Positions 8,772-14,873 of a stretch of DNA of 15,919 bases are shown here, in pieces; the first letter of the stretch is position 1; each line of letters begins with the position of its first letter. The notes under the pieces were generated by a model, which was not told the DNA's origin, searched no databases, and saw only the letters and a program-made list of their open reading frames with translations. The position numbers were made by a program, and so were the translations under genes. Origin of the DNA: Bacteroidota bacterium (GTDB lineage: Bacteria > Bacteroidota > Bacteroidia > Chitinophagales > Chitinophagaceae). The stretch is taken from assembly GCA_023423015.1 (NCBI GenBank), contig JAFAGE010000378.1:1-15919 (forward strand). The letters are read 5' to 3'.

Positions 8772-9293
8772 TCATCTCAAATCCTCTATTTGCTGAATCA
8801 CCTTCTGTACACGTTGCTCGCTGGAGCCTGAAGTGATAAACCATGGTACGTGTTGGTTTACCAGTATGTCTTTATACATATGAAAAAGCCGTTGCCTCGA
8901 TTTAATGTCGGGGTATTCGCGCATAGCCTGGTATTCCCATGGCAGATCAATATCGCAAAGAATATAGCAATCATAATGTCGCCGGGCGATTTCATTCAGG
9001 ATGTACATGTGGCATCTTTCATAAACGAATTCGCACCACACTTTCATTACATACAGGTTGGTGTCGATAAATAGAAGATCATTTGTAGCTTTTTTTGCCA
9101 TTTCATCTTCTAATTCTATTTGCCTCGCACTGATGTGCAGCAGATCGTCGTATGTATAATGGAGACCGTATTTTTCGAGGTGCTCTCTCGCATATTCGGG
9201 CACCCAGATGGTGTTGTAATGTTCGGCAAGCCGGGTACACAATGTGCTTTTGCCCGTCGACTCAGGCCCGATGACTGCTATTCGTTTGAGCAT
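8772..9293 (-). CDS. NadR-like ribosylnicotinamide kinase / AAA ATPase
   Basis: A 173-residue P-loop kinase resembling the C-terminal ribosylnicotinamide kinase domain of NadR; it would phosphorylate nicotinamide riboside to NMN. Walker A is GPESTGKST (9-17), followed by YNTIWVPEYARE (26-37) typical of NadR-like proteins, then LLFIDTNLYVMKVW with the Walker-B-type Asp, and YILCDIDLPW, also characteristic. The NMN adenylyltransferase and helix-turn-helix parts of E. coli NadR are absent, so the protein is a stand-alone kinase. Its first 32 bases overlap the end of pnuC, which encodes the matching transporter, and this context supports the substrate assignment. Such proteins are often annotated only as ATP-binding. 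Confidence 0.88.
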   Translation of the reverse strand: MLKRIAVIGPESTGKSTLCTRLAEHYNTIWVPEYAREHLEKYGLHYTYDDLLHISARQIELEDEMAKKATNDLLFIDTNLYVMKVWCEFVYERCHMYILNEIARRHYDCYILCDIDLPWEYQAMREYPDIKSRQRLFHMYKDILVNQHVPWFITSGSSEQRVQKVIQQIEDLR

Positions 9294-9915
9294 TGATGAT
9301 GGCTTTACGTCTCCACTCGATCAAACCTGAAATCGCGAGTATTAACAAAATAAGATAATAGAAGCTTGTAAATACAAGACCTTTCACCAAATAAAGGGGA
9401 ATCGATACTGTATTGGTGGCGATCCACCAATACCAGCTCTCCACTTTTTTTCGCGCCATCAGCCACATTCCTGTGAAGGCAGTTGCTGAAGCAAATGCGT
9501 CGGGCGCAGGTAAAGCGCCTGCTGCAAATTCCTGCTTAAGGTAGGTTAATGCTGCAAAAATAGCCACGTAGAAAAAAGCGAAGAACCCTAGTTGAAACAG
9601 CCATTCGCTTTTGTGCGAAAACGTTATTGGTATCAGCGTTTTATGTGCAGCATCCTTGCGAGACCAGACATACCAACCGTACAAACTTACCAGGGTGTAG
9701 TATAGGTTCACGGACGCTTCTCCAAACAAGTGCGCGTCAAAACTCAACCAGGTATATCCAACTGTATTGATCAGGCCTATGGGAAAAACGAGAATATTTT
9801 CTTTTTTGCCCAACCATACGCTCACGATACCGGTGATCACCGCAATTACTTCCAGCAACGTGGTGTTGCGGAGAGCGCTTATATATTCGTGGAAAATTTC
9901 CTGCAAACCAGGCAT
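9262..9915 (-). CDS. pnuC: Nicotinamide riboside transporter PnuC
   Basis: A 217-residue inner-membrane protein that takes up nicotinamide riboside by facilitated diffusion, with trapping by phosphorylation inside the cell. Several hydrophobic helices are visible, and the family motifs are present: VWLGKKENILVFPIGLINT (about 33-51), the aromatic YGWYVW (about 79-84), and WYWWIATNTVSIPLYL (about 161-176) with the N-x-x-S-I-P-L-Y signature. The start ATG at 9915 lies only 5-6 nt from the T-run of the upstream nfuA terminator, and no TAnnTTTG box is present in the 62 bp gap, so expression may depend on read-through from nfuA. It forms an overlapping pair with the kinase gene. Confidence 0.93.
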   Translation of the reverse strand: MPGLQEIFHEYISALRNTTLLEVIAVITGIVSVWLGKKENILVFPIGLINTVGYTWLSFDAHLFGEASVNLYYTLVSLYGWYVWSRKDAAHKTLIPITFSHKSEWLFQLGFFAFFYVAIFAALTYLKQEFAAGALPAPDAFASATAFTGMWLMARKKVESWYWWIATNTVSIPLYLVKGLVFTSFYYLILLILAISGLIEWRRKAIINAQTNSSHRA

Positions 9916-9918
9916 TTA

Positions 9919-9951
9919 GATAATAAAAAACCTTTCCGTTAAGAAAGGTTT
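9919..9951 (-). terminator. Intrinsic terminator of the nfuA-like gene
   Basis: Read on the minus strand, a perfect 9 bp stem AAACCTTTC / GAAAGGTTT (9951-9943 and 9936-9928) with a 6 nt loop runs into six Ts and then ATTATC. It starts 26 bp after the nfuA-like stop and ends a few bases before the pnuC start. The stem has four G-C pairs, so it may be a leaky terminator. Confidence 0.8.
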
Positions 9952-9977
9952 ACCGTTCGTTTCGTCAGTTTTAAGAA

Positions 9978-10574
9978 TTACTCAGCTTCAGCAACTACTT
10001 CACGTACTTCAGGAATCATTCTTTTCATCATGCCTTCGATGCCCGCTTTCAATGTAATCATCGAAGAAGGACAACCGGAGCACGATCCCTGCAACATGAG
10101 ATTCACTACGCCATCGTCGTAGCTTTTGAATTGAATAGCACCCCCATCCATTTCTACAGCCGGCTTCACATAATTTTCAAGCAGCTCCTTAATTCTCTTC
10201 ACCACATCGTCGTCATCAGCACTAACGGTATTGCTGCTTTCCTGCCTCATGGTAGCTACTTCTTCCTCGTTTATCACTGCTTTATTTTCTTCAAGATAAT
10301 CTTTCAGAAACTGGCGAATCGACGGAATCACGTCCGACCATTCCGTTTCATTTGTCTTCGTAAGCGTAACGAAATTGCTTGCAATGAATACTGCCTTGAT
10401 GAATGGAAATCCAAACAATTCAGTTGCGAGGGGCGACACCCGGGCACTTTCAATATCTGGAAGATCGATGCTCTTTCCCGGATATAACAGTTTGTTCGCC
10501 ACAAATTTCATCGTTTCCGGGTTCGGAGTCATTTCAGTATATATGCTGATCACCGGATTGCCTGTCTTTATCAT
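9978..10574 (-). CDS. NifU-like Fe-S scaffold/carrier (NfuA type)
   Basis: A 198-residue protein with an N-terminal Nfu domain (about 10-95; IYTEMTPNPETMKFVANK, SPLATELFGFPFIKAVFIASNF) joined by an acidic linker (DADDDD region, about 118-123) to a C-terminal NifU domain (about 124-192; MDGGAIQF, then GSCSGCPSS). Cys165 and Cys168 form the CxxC that bridges a 4Fe-4S cluster in the dimer. The protein delivers clusters to client enzymes in the cytosol. Domain order is like eukaryotic NFU1 rather than E. coli NfuA, whose N-terminal domain is a degenerate A-type fold. The ATG at 10574 is preceded by AT-rich palindromic DNA that may be regulatory. The gene ends before a clear terminator. Confidence 0.92.
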   Translation of the reverse strand: MIKTGNPVISIYTEMTPNPETMKFVANKLLYPGKSIDLPDIESARVSPLATELFGFPFIKAVFIASNFVTLTKTNETEWSDVIPSIRQFLKDYLEENKAVINEEEVATMRQESSNTVSADDDDVVKRIKELLENYVKPAVEMDGGAIQFKSYDDGVVNLMLQGSCSGCPSSMITLKAGIEGMMKRMIPEVREVVAEAE

Positions 10575-10581
10575 AACAATG

Positions 10582-10596
10582 TTGTTTAATAAACAA
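10582..10596. promoter_or_regulatory. 7-1-7 palindrome before nfuA-like gene, possible operator
   Basis: TTGTTTA-A-TAAACAA is a perfect 15 bp inverted repeat 7 bp upstream of the start codon. It overlaps a near-consensus -7 box on the minus strand (TAATATTG, 10601-10594, one mismatch). A 7-1-7 layout is what Fur-family sites show, but the sequence is low-complexity A/T and may be chance. No function is shown. Confidence 0.3.
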
Positions 10597-10631
10597 TATT
10601 ACACAAAGGTCGTGCAAAAAAAGGAAATGCT

Positions 10632-11024
10632 CTAATGGTTGCAGTCGTCGCTGTGGGCATGTGCATGAATGCGGCATGAACGGTAGTTCAGAACATGCGC
10701 GGCAATGATGAAAACTACTGCCAGCGGTAAAAGAAGCAACTGCCAGTTATGCCATACCTGCTTTGCTACAAGAAGCGTAATGCCGGAGAAAAAGATAGCA
10801 AGAGGTAAGAAACTATGGTGATGCCGCCTGAATCCGTGCCACAGCGAGTAAGTGCCAATGCCGAAGGCCAGGAAGATCATAAAATATTCAAAGCCTTCGT
10901 TATTCACCAGGTTTATACCCATGATTGGAAGAGATCCCAGCATTAACGGCAAAATTGCGCAGTGAATGGCGCAAGCCAGTGATGTGGCAATGCCTAATGC
11001 ATCCCAATTGATCTTTCCTTTCAT
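10632..11024 (-). CDS. MerC-domain integral membrane protein
   Basis: A 130-residue membrane protein of the MerC family, named after mercury-resistance proteins but common in Bacteroidota without mercury genes. Four hydrophobic helices are visible at about 10-32, 45-63, 72-90 and 97-113. The first contains CAIHCAILP (Cys18, His21, Cys22), the family's metal-binding motif. Helix 2 ends in a His cluster (RRHHH, 66-70), and the tail RIHAHAHSDDCNH is rich in His and Cys, which also points to metal binding. No merA, merT or merP is near. The ATG at 11024 is chosen over a TTG at 11063 because the MerC fold begins directly after it and the promoter box lies in between. It is divergent from the SCO1-fur pair. 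Confidence 0.85.
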   Translation of the reverse strand: MKGKINWDALGIATSLACAIHCAILPLMLGSLPIMGINLVNNEGFEYFMIFLAFGIGTYSLWHGFRRHHHSFLPLAIFFSGITLLVAKQVWHNWQLLLLPLAVVFIIAAHVLNYRSCRIHAHAHSDDCNH

Positions 11025-11028
11025 CGGG

Positions 11029-11060
11029 CAAAGATACCGATAAATACTTTCCGGTTGCAA
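11029..11060 (-). promoter_or_regulatory. Promoter of merC-like gene (TTG ... TAnnTTTG)
   Basis: On the minus strand, TTG at 11060-11058, 21 nt of spacer, then TATCTTTG at 11036-11029, then 4 nt to the ATG. This is the best-formed Bacteroidota promoter in the window, with both elements in the published spacing range. The -33 TTG lies inside the 7-3-7 palindrome described separately, so a bound regulator could block it. Confidence 0.65.
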
Positions 11061-11071
11061 CAAAGTTGCAA
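11055..11071. promoter_or_regulatory. 7-3-7 palindrome, candidate Fur/Zur-family operator
   Basis: TTGCAAC-AAA-GTTGCAA is a perfect inverted repeat in the 109 bp control region shared by the merC-like gene and the SCO1-fur operon. It covers the merC -33 element. A Fur-family repressor is encoded just downstream, which makes it the natural candidate ligand. The assignment to that protein is inference. Confidence 0.5.
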
Positions 11072-11120
11072 ATTTGAGGTTAAGAATGGAATGGGGTCAA
11101 CCGGGCAGCCTTTTAGGTTG

Positions 11121-11128
11121 TAAATTTG
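11121..11128 (+). promoter_or_regulatory. TAnnTTTG -7 box of the SCO1-fur operon
   Basis: TAAATTTG is a perfect -7 match, ending 5 nt before the SCO1 ATG at 11134. No TTG stands at the usual -33 distance. As for the uvrB, lysE and merC boxes, the expected transcript would have almost no leader. Confidence 0.55.
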
Positions 11129-11133
11129 CCACA

Positions 11134-11787
11134 ATGAGCAAAAAGACGCTTTTTTATCTAAGTTTTTTCACCGTGTTAATGGTGGGGTTTTATCTCGTTC
11201 TTAAGAATATTATTCCGGGATATGGTCAGGAAAACTTCCAGGTTCTGAATACCGTAAAACCTTTCTACTTCACCGACCAGGAAGGACAACGGGTAACCGA
11301 CCGCGATGTTCAGGGAAAGGTTTATGTAGCAGAATACTTTTTCACTACCTGCACTGGTATCTGCCCCCTGATGAATGAAAACATGAAAACCATTTATGAA
11401 AAATATAAGAGTGAGCCGAACTTTCTTATTCTTTCACATACCAGCGATCCAGACAACGATTCCGTTGGCCGGTTGAAGTGGTACGCCGACTCGCTGCAGG
11501 TTGATCACTCAAAATGGCTTTTCCTTACAGGTTCGAAAGACAGCCTGTACAATGCCGCGCGGGTAAGTTACCTGCTCGACGATCCTAAAAACAGCCTTGA
11601 GAATATTGATCAACAATTTCTTCATACTCAATTCTTTGCCCTGGTAGACAAAAACGGACGCGTCCGCAAAAAGATTTACGATGGGTTGAAGAAGAAGGAG
11701 CTGAAAGAGCTCGAAAAAGACATTGCTATCCTGTTGAAGGAACCCGTTGGGCCGGCAAAAGCGGCTACCAACCTCTTTACAAACTAG
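11134..11787 (+). CDS. SCO1/SenC-family copper chaperone
   Basis: A 217-residue thioredoxin-fold protein that in this family helps assemble the CuA centre of cytochrome c oxidase or handles periplasmic copper. An N-terminal anchor (about 5-24) holds it at the inner membrane with the domain outside. The copper ligands are present: the CxxxCP motif CTGICP with Cys73 and Cys77, and His164 in FLHTQFFALVD. SHTSDPDNDSVGRLKWYA (101-118) also matches the family, and the peroxiredoxin-like VAEYFFTTC strand precedes the motif. The ATG at 11134 is preferred to the longer frame from 11074, since the extension crosses the promoter and is not membrane-like. The fur gene starts 1 nt after its stop, so they are one operon. 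Confidence 0.92.
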   Translation: MSKKTLFYLSFFTVLMVGFYLVLKNIIPGYGQENFQVLNTVKPFYFTDQEGQRVTDRDVQGKVYVAEYFFTTCTGICPLMNENMKTIYEKYKSEPNFLILSHTSDPDNDSVGRLKWYADSLQVDHSKWLFLTGSKDSLYNAARVSYLLDDPKNSLENIDQQFLHTQFFALVDKNGRVRKKIYDGLKKKELKELEKDIAILLKEPVGPAKAATNLFTN

Positions 11788-11788
11788 A

Positions 11789-12223
11789 ATGATGCACACT
11801 CAACTTGAAATATCGCGGATAAACGACATTCTCAGACGAAATCAGCTCAGTGTAACAGGAAGCAGGAAGAGTATCCTCGAGCTATTCATCCGCAGTAATG
11901 GTGCACTCGAACATTCAGATATCGAGAAGATGGCGGGTGAGAAGCTGGATCGTGTCACGGTTTACCGTACGCTCCAGTCTTTCATGGAAAAGGGAATTAT
12001 TCACACCATTCCAACTACCGACAATTCTATACGATATGCTTTGTGTAAAGACGATTGTTCGCAAGGACATCACCACGATAATCACGTACACTTCGTGTGC
12101 AAGAATTGCGGAATCACCACCTGTATAGAGTCAGTTATTGTTCCTGACGTGCAATTACCCAAAGGCTTCAGACCTCTTGACAAGCAGATGATAGTAAGCG
12201 GTATCTGCGAGAACTGCGCGTAA
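11789..12223 (+). CDS. Fur-family metal-responsive repressor
   Basis: A 144-residue Fur-superfamily regulator. Residues about 8-80 form the winged-helix DNA-binding domain with the recognition segment DRVTVYRTLQSFMEKGI (54-70). The C-terminal dimerisation domain has a His-rich stretch HHHDNHVH (94-101) for the sensory metal and two CxxC pairs, Cys104/Cys107 and Cys140/Cys143, for the structural zinc. The sequence cannot separate Fur, Zur or PerR with certainty; the MerC-domain and SCO1 neighbours suggest zinc or copper stress rather than iron, as inference. Two ATG codons, 11789 and 11792, could both serve as start. The nearby palindrome TTGCAAC-AAA-GTTGCAA may be its own operator, which would give autoregulation of the operon. 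Confidence 0.9.
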   Translation: MMHTQLEISRINDILRRNQLSVTGSRKSILELFIRSNGALEHSDIEKMAGEKLDRVTVYRTLQSFMEKGIIHTIPTTDNSIRYALCKDDCSQGHHHDNHVHFVCKNCGITTCIESVIVPDVQLPKGFRPLDKQMIVSGICENCA

Positions 12224-12257
12224 AAGTAAAGCCCCGATGTAGAAACACCGGGACTTT
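12221..12257 (-). terminator. Intrinsic terminator of the M3 peptidase gene, shared convergent gap
   Basis: A 13 bp stem (12228-12240 with 12245-12257, loop AGAA on the plus strand) lies between the convergent fur and peptidase genes. On the minus strand the two imperfect positions become G-U wobbles, giving a full stem followed by ACTTTTA. On the plus strand they are A-C mismatches and the downstream CTTTTGG is a poor T-run. It therefore suits the minus-strand gene best, though it may also slow transcription out of fur. Confidence 0.7.
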
Positions 12258-12320
12258 TGGTTAAGGCTATGATTAGTAGCTATTTAGATAATAGAGTGTT
12301 GACAATTTTCAAGCAAAATA

Positions 12321-14051
12321 TTACAAGCTTTGTTCTTTTTCACGCTCCACCATTTCTTCTTTTACAAATGACATAAGGCTGCGAATATGGTTGGGTGAAA
12401 AGTTGAATTCGAGGCCGGCTTCGCGGTACAGCTCAGGAAGAGTGAGCATCCCACCTTTACTCAACGCATTTACATAGTTATCAAGTGCTTTCTCCTGGTC
12501 GTCCTTAAATTGTTTCCATAAACCGATTGCTCCAAGCTGAGCTATTCCATATTCAATGTAATAGAAGGGAACTTCAAACAGGTGAAGCTGGCGTTGCCAC
12601 GCATACATGCGGTAATCCCCGAGTCCGCTGAAATCGATTTCCGAAGATGTGAATTCATTTAGTATTTCTAGCCATTTTTTTGCACGCTCTTCCTCTGAGT
12701 GAGCAGGGTTTTCATAAATCCAATGCTGGTACTTATCAATCGTTGCGATCCATGGGAAAATGGTAATCACTTTTTCAAGTTCTTTCGCCTTTGCACGTGC
12801 GAGATCTTTCCTGTTGGGGAAGAAAAACTGCCAGTGTTCCATGCTGAATAATTCCATGGCCATACTTGCTACCTCTGCAATCTCCATCGGGTATTCCTTG
12901 AAGGCGCTAAGTTCCAGCGGATGCGCAAGGAAAGAATGAACAGCATGACCACCTTCGTGCACCATTGTAGTAACGTCGCTGGTCTGACCAGCAGCATTCA
13001 TGAAAATGAATGGAGCTCCGGTTTCTGCCAAAGGACAATTATATCCGCCAGGAGCTTTTCCTTTGCGACTATCGAGATCCAGTCGTTTCATCTCATTCAT
13101 CTTCCGCAGACAGTCGGCGAAGAACGGTCTCAATTCATTGAAACATGCAATAGTTTTTTCAAGTAACTCTTCACCTGTTTTGAAGGGGTGAAGTGGTTCA
13201 ACGCCTTCAGGTTCTGCTTCCAGATCCCATGGCCGAAGCGTTTCGAGGCCAAGTTTTTTACGCTTGCTTGCATAAATCATATCCACCAGCGGAACTACAT
13301 GTTGTTTCACCGCTTCATGAAATTGCAGACAATCTTCTTTTGTATAATCGAAGCGGCCGAGTTCTTTAAACTTGTAATCACGGTAGTTCTCAAAACCTGC
13401 ATTTGTTGCAATCTGGTGTCGCTTTTGGACAAGTGTATTGAAGAGATTATTCAGTTCATTTTTATCCTGCAGTCTGCGGGTATTAATTTTATGGTACACT
13501 TCTTCGCGAAGCTTTCGGTCTTTATCTTCCAGGAATTTGGCAGCCTGTTGCAGCGTATATTCCTGGCCGTTAATGGTAACAGACATCTTACCTGAAATCA
13601 CACCATATTGCTGCTGAAGAACACTCAGTTCAGACTGGATAGGTATGTTTTCTTCACGAAACAATTCGATGCTTTTACGAATGTTCCGCAGGTATGTGAA
13701 GTATTTTTTTTCATCCAGTTCCTTTACAAATGGGGAATCAATGAGCTTACGATTCAATTGATCGGCATACGGCTGTATATGCGGTTGAATGTGCATGCAG
13801 AAAAAGGTGAATGCTTCTTCAAGCGCTTTGTTTTCGGTGTCGCAGGTCATATTGATCTGGCGCCAGCATGCATCTTCACTTACAACCGATTCCAGTTCAC
13901 TCATATCCTGTAACCAGTTTTCAAGATCTTTTCGCGAATTGATTGCGCGTTCCAGCAGTTCTTTGAAAAAAGGTTCCAATTTTTCCCAGGTAGTTACAGT
14001 GAAATCTTCGGGTAAAAACCTTCTTGGTAGCTTTTTGATATCTGCGGTCAT
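12321..14051 (-). CDS. M3-family oligoendopeptidase (PepF-like)
   Basis: A 576-residue zinc metallopeptidase that hydrolyses oligopeptides; family M3 enzymes of this type are usually cytosolic, and no signal peptide is seen here. The active site is HEGGH at 365-369 with Glu366 as catalyst, followed by the third zinc ligand Glu393 in EIAEVASM. Upstream the fold is mostly helical and charged, as in PepF. The C-terminal part has PFYYIEYGIAQLGAIGLW, a conserved substrate-binding region with Tyr and Gly residues. The length fits the M3B oligoendopeptidase group. The ATG at 14051 has no perfect TAnnTTTG box; TAACTTCG (14092-14085) is one mismatch away. The gene ends at a terminator shared with convergent fur. 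Confidence 0.94.
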   Translation of the reverse strand: MTADIKKLPRRFLPEDFTVTTWEKLEPFFKELLERAINSRKDLENWLQDMSELESVVSEDACWRQINMTCDTENKALEEAFTFFCMHIQPHIQPYADQLNRKLIDSPFVKELDEKKYFTYLRNIRKSIELFREENIPIQSELSVLQQQYGVISGKMSVTINGQEYTLQQAAKFLEDKDRKLREEVYHKINTRRLQDKNELNNLFNTLVQKRHQIATNAGFENYRDYKFKELGRFDYTKEDCLQFHEAVKQHVVPLVDMIYASKRKKLGLETLRPWDLEAEPEGVEPLHPFKTGEELLEKTIACFNELRPFFADCLRKMNEMKRLDLDSRKGKAPGGYNCPLAETGAPFIFMNAAGQTSDVTTMVHEGGHAVHSFLAHPLELSAFKEYPMEIAEVASMAMELFSMEHWQFFFPNRKDLARAKAKELEKVITIFPWIATIDKYQHWIYENPAHSEEERAKKWLEILNEFTSSEIDFSGLGDYRMYAWQRQLHLFEVPFYYIEYGIAQLGAIGLWKQFKDDQEKALDNYVNALSKGGMLTLPELYREAGLEFNFSPNHIRSLMSFVKEEMVEREKEQSL

Positions 14052-14067
14052 GAAAAAACGATTTATG

Positions 14068-14088
14068 CTTCGTACACGAGTTACGAAG
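14068..14088. repeat. Inverted repeat upstream of M3 peptidase gene
   Basis: CTTCGTA and TACGAAG form perfect 7 bp arms around a 7 nt centre, in the 65 bp gap between the DUF5606-type gene and the peptidase start. On the minus strand the stem is followed, after 8-9 nt, by six Ts, so it could be a weak terminator for the upstream gene, or an operator or leader hairpin of the peptidase gene. The role is undecided. Confidence 0.4.
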
Positions 14089-14116
14089 TTAAAGCCAGTT
14101 AATAGTGAAAGAATAG

Positions 14117-14776
14117 TTACTTTTTCTTAGGTGCCGATTTTTTGGCAGGCGCCTTTTCGGTTTTCGAAGCAGCTTTCTTTTCCGATGCAGACTCTTTTGG
14201 TTCAGCTTTTTTCTTTGGCGCTGCAGCTTTCTTTGCTTTCGGCTCTTCTACGGATTCATCTTCCGATTCTGCCTTAGCCGCCTTCTTCGGTTTTGCAGCC
14301 GATTCTTTTTTGGGCGCTTTGGGTTCTTCCGGCGCGGGTGTTTGTTCGGCAGGTGCTTCTTCAACGGTTTCCTCTTCCTCTTCAGCAGTGCGCTCGGTGA
14401 GTTTTATTTCAACGTTATTTGCTTTGAGTACATCAAACCATTTAACCATCTTTTTCAGGTCACTTGTGTACACACGAGAGAAGTCGAGGTCTGGATAAAC
14501 TTTTTCGAAGTATTTTTTTAATTGCGCATTGTCTTTCCCGTCGGGAACCTTGCCTCCGTCCTTTTCCATGGCCTGGAATACGTCGATGAGGTTTACGTTG
14601 TCGCGCACGGTGAATACTTCGATACTTTCAAGATGTGAAAAGTTGTGCACTCTCGACGACACGAACTTAGTGCTCTTGTCCTCCAGCGATCTGACAATGG
14701 CTCCGTCGTTTTTGCTGCTGAGCAGCTCAAACAACCCTGGTAAACCCGTAACCGCAATGATTTTTCCGTATTCCAT
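14117..14776 (-). CDS. DUF5606-type protein with histone-H1-like tail
   Basis: A 219-residue protein. The first about 130 residues (MEYGKIIAVTGLPGLFELL, then VRSLEDKSTKFVSSRVHNFS) resemble a Bacteroidota-specific small domain I recall as DUF5606, whose function is not known. The rest, about 130-219, is low-complexity: first acidic (EEEEE, EDESVEEPKA), then dominated by Lys, Ala, Pro and Ser, with repeated PKK, AKK and AAK units, ending in KKSAPKKK. This composition is like histone H1 tails and bacterial H1-like proteins, so binding to DNA, RNA or another polyanion is a reasonable guess. No signal peptide or membrane helix is seen. The long plus-strand frame opposite the tail is a compositional shadow. 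It is divergent from the sigma-factor gene. Confidence 0.8.
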   Translation of the reverse strand: MEYGKIIAVTGLPGLFELLSSKNDGAIVRSLEDKSTKFVSSRVHNFSHLESIEVFTVRDNVNLIDVFQAMEKDGGKVPDGKDNAQLKKYFEKVYPDLDFSRVYTSDLKKMVKWFDVLKANNVEIKLTERTAEEEEETVEEAPAEQTPAPEEPKAPKKESAAKPKKAAKAESEDESVEEPKAKKAAAPKKKAEPKESASEKKAASKTEKAPAKKSAPKKK

Positions 14777-14873
14777 GTATATTATTTAAAAAAGGACTGC
14801 AAAATAAATGATTTTCTATCGAATGCAAGGCTGTTGATTTTAGCCTTTTTCGTAATATCGTCCCCCGCAAGCA

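Noticed and set aside
11074..11133. Longer N-terminus of SCO1
   Set aside because: The extension covers the -7 box and precedes the natural membrane anchor with no signal-like features.
11747..11788. Longer N-terminus of the Fur-family protein overlapping SCO1
   Set aside because: The ATG at 11789 directly after the SCO1 stop gives the normal Fur length, while the extension is basic and family-atypical.
14142..14498. Plus-strand open frame rich in Ala, Phe and Ser opposite the H1-like tail
   Set aside because: It is the antisense of a Lys/Ala-rich coding tail, has only composition-driven residues and no recognisable domain or promoter.
14827..14847. AAGGCT ... AGCCTT hairpin followed by Ts before the sigma gene, resembling a plus-strand terminator
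   Set aside because: No plus-strand gene ends upstream (both neighbours start divergently), the stem has only 6 bp, and the loop is 9 nt; probably chance, or at most part of the leader.
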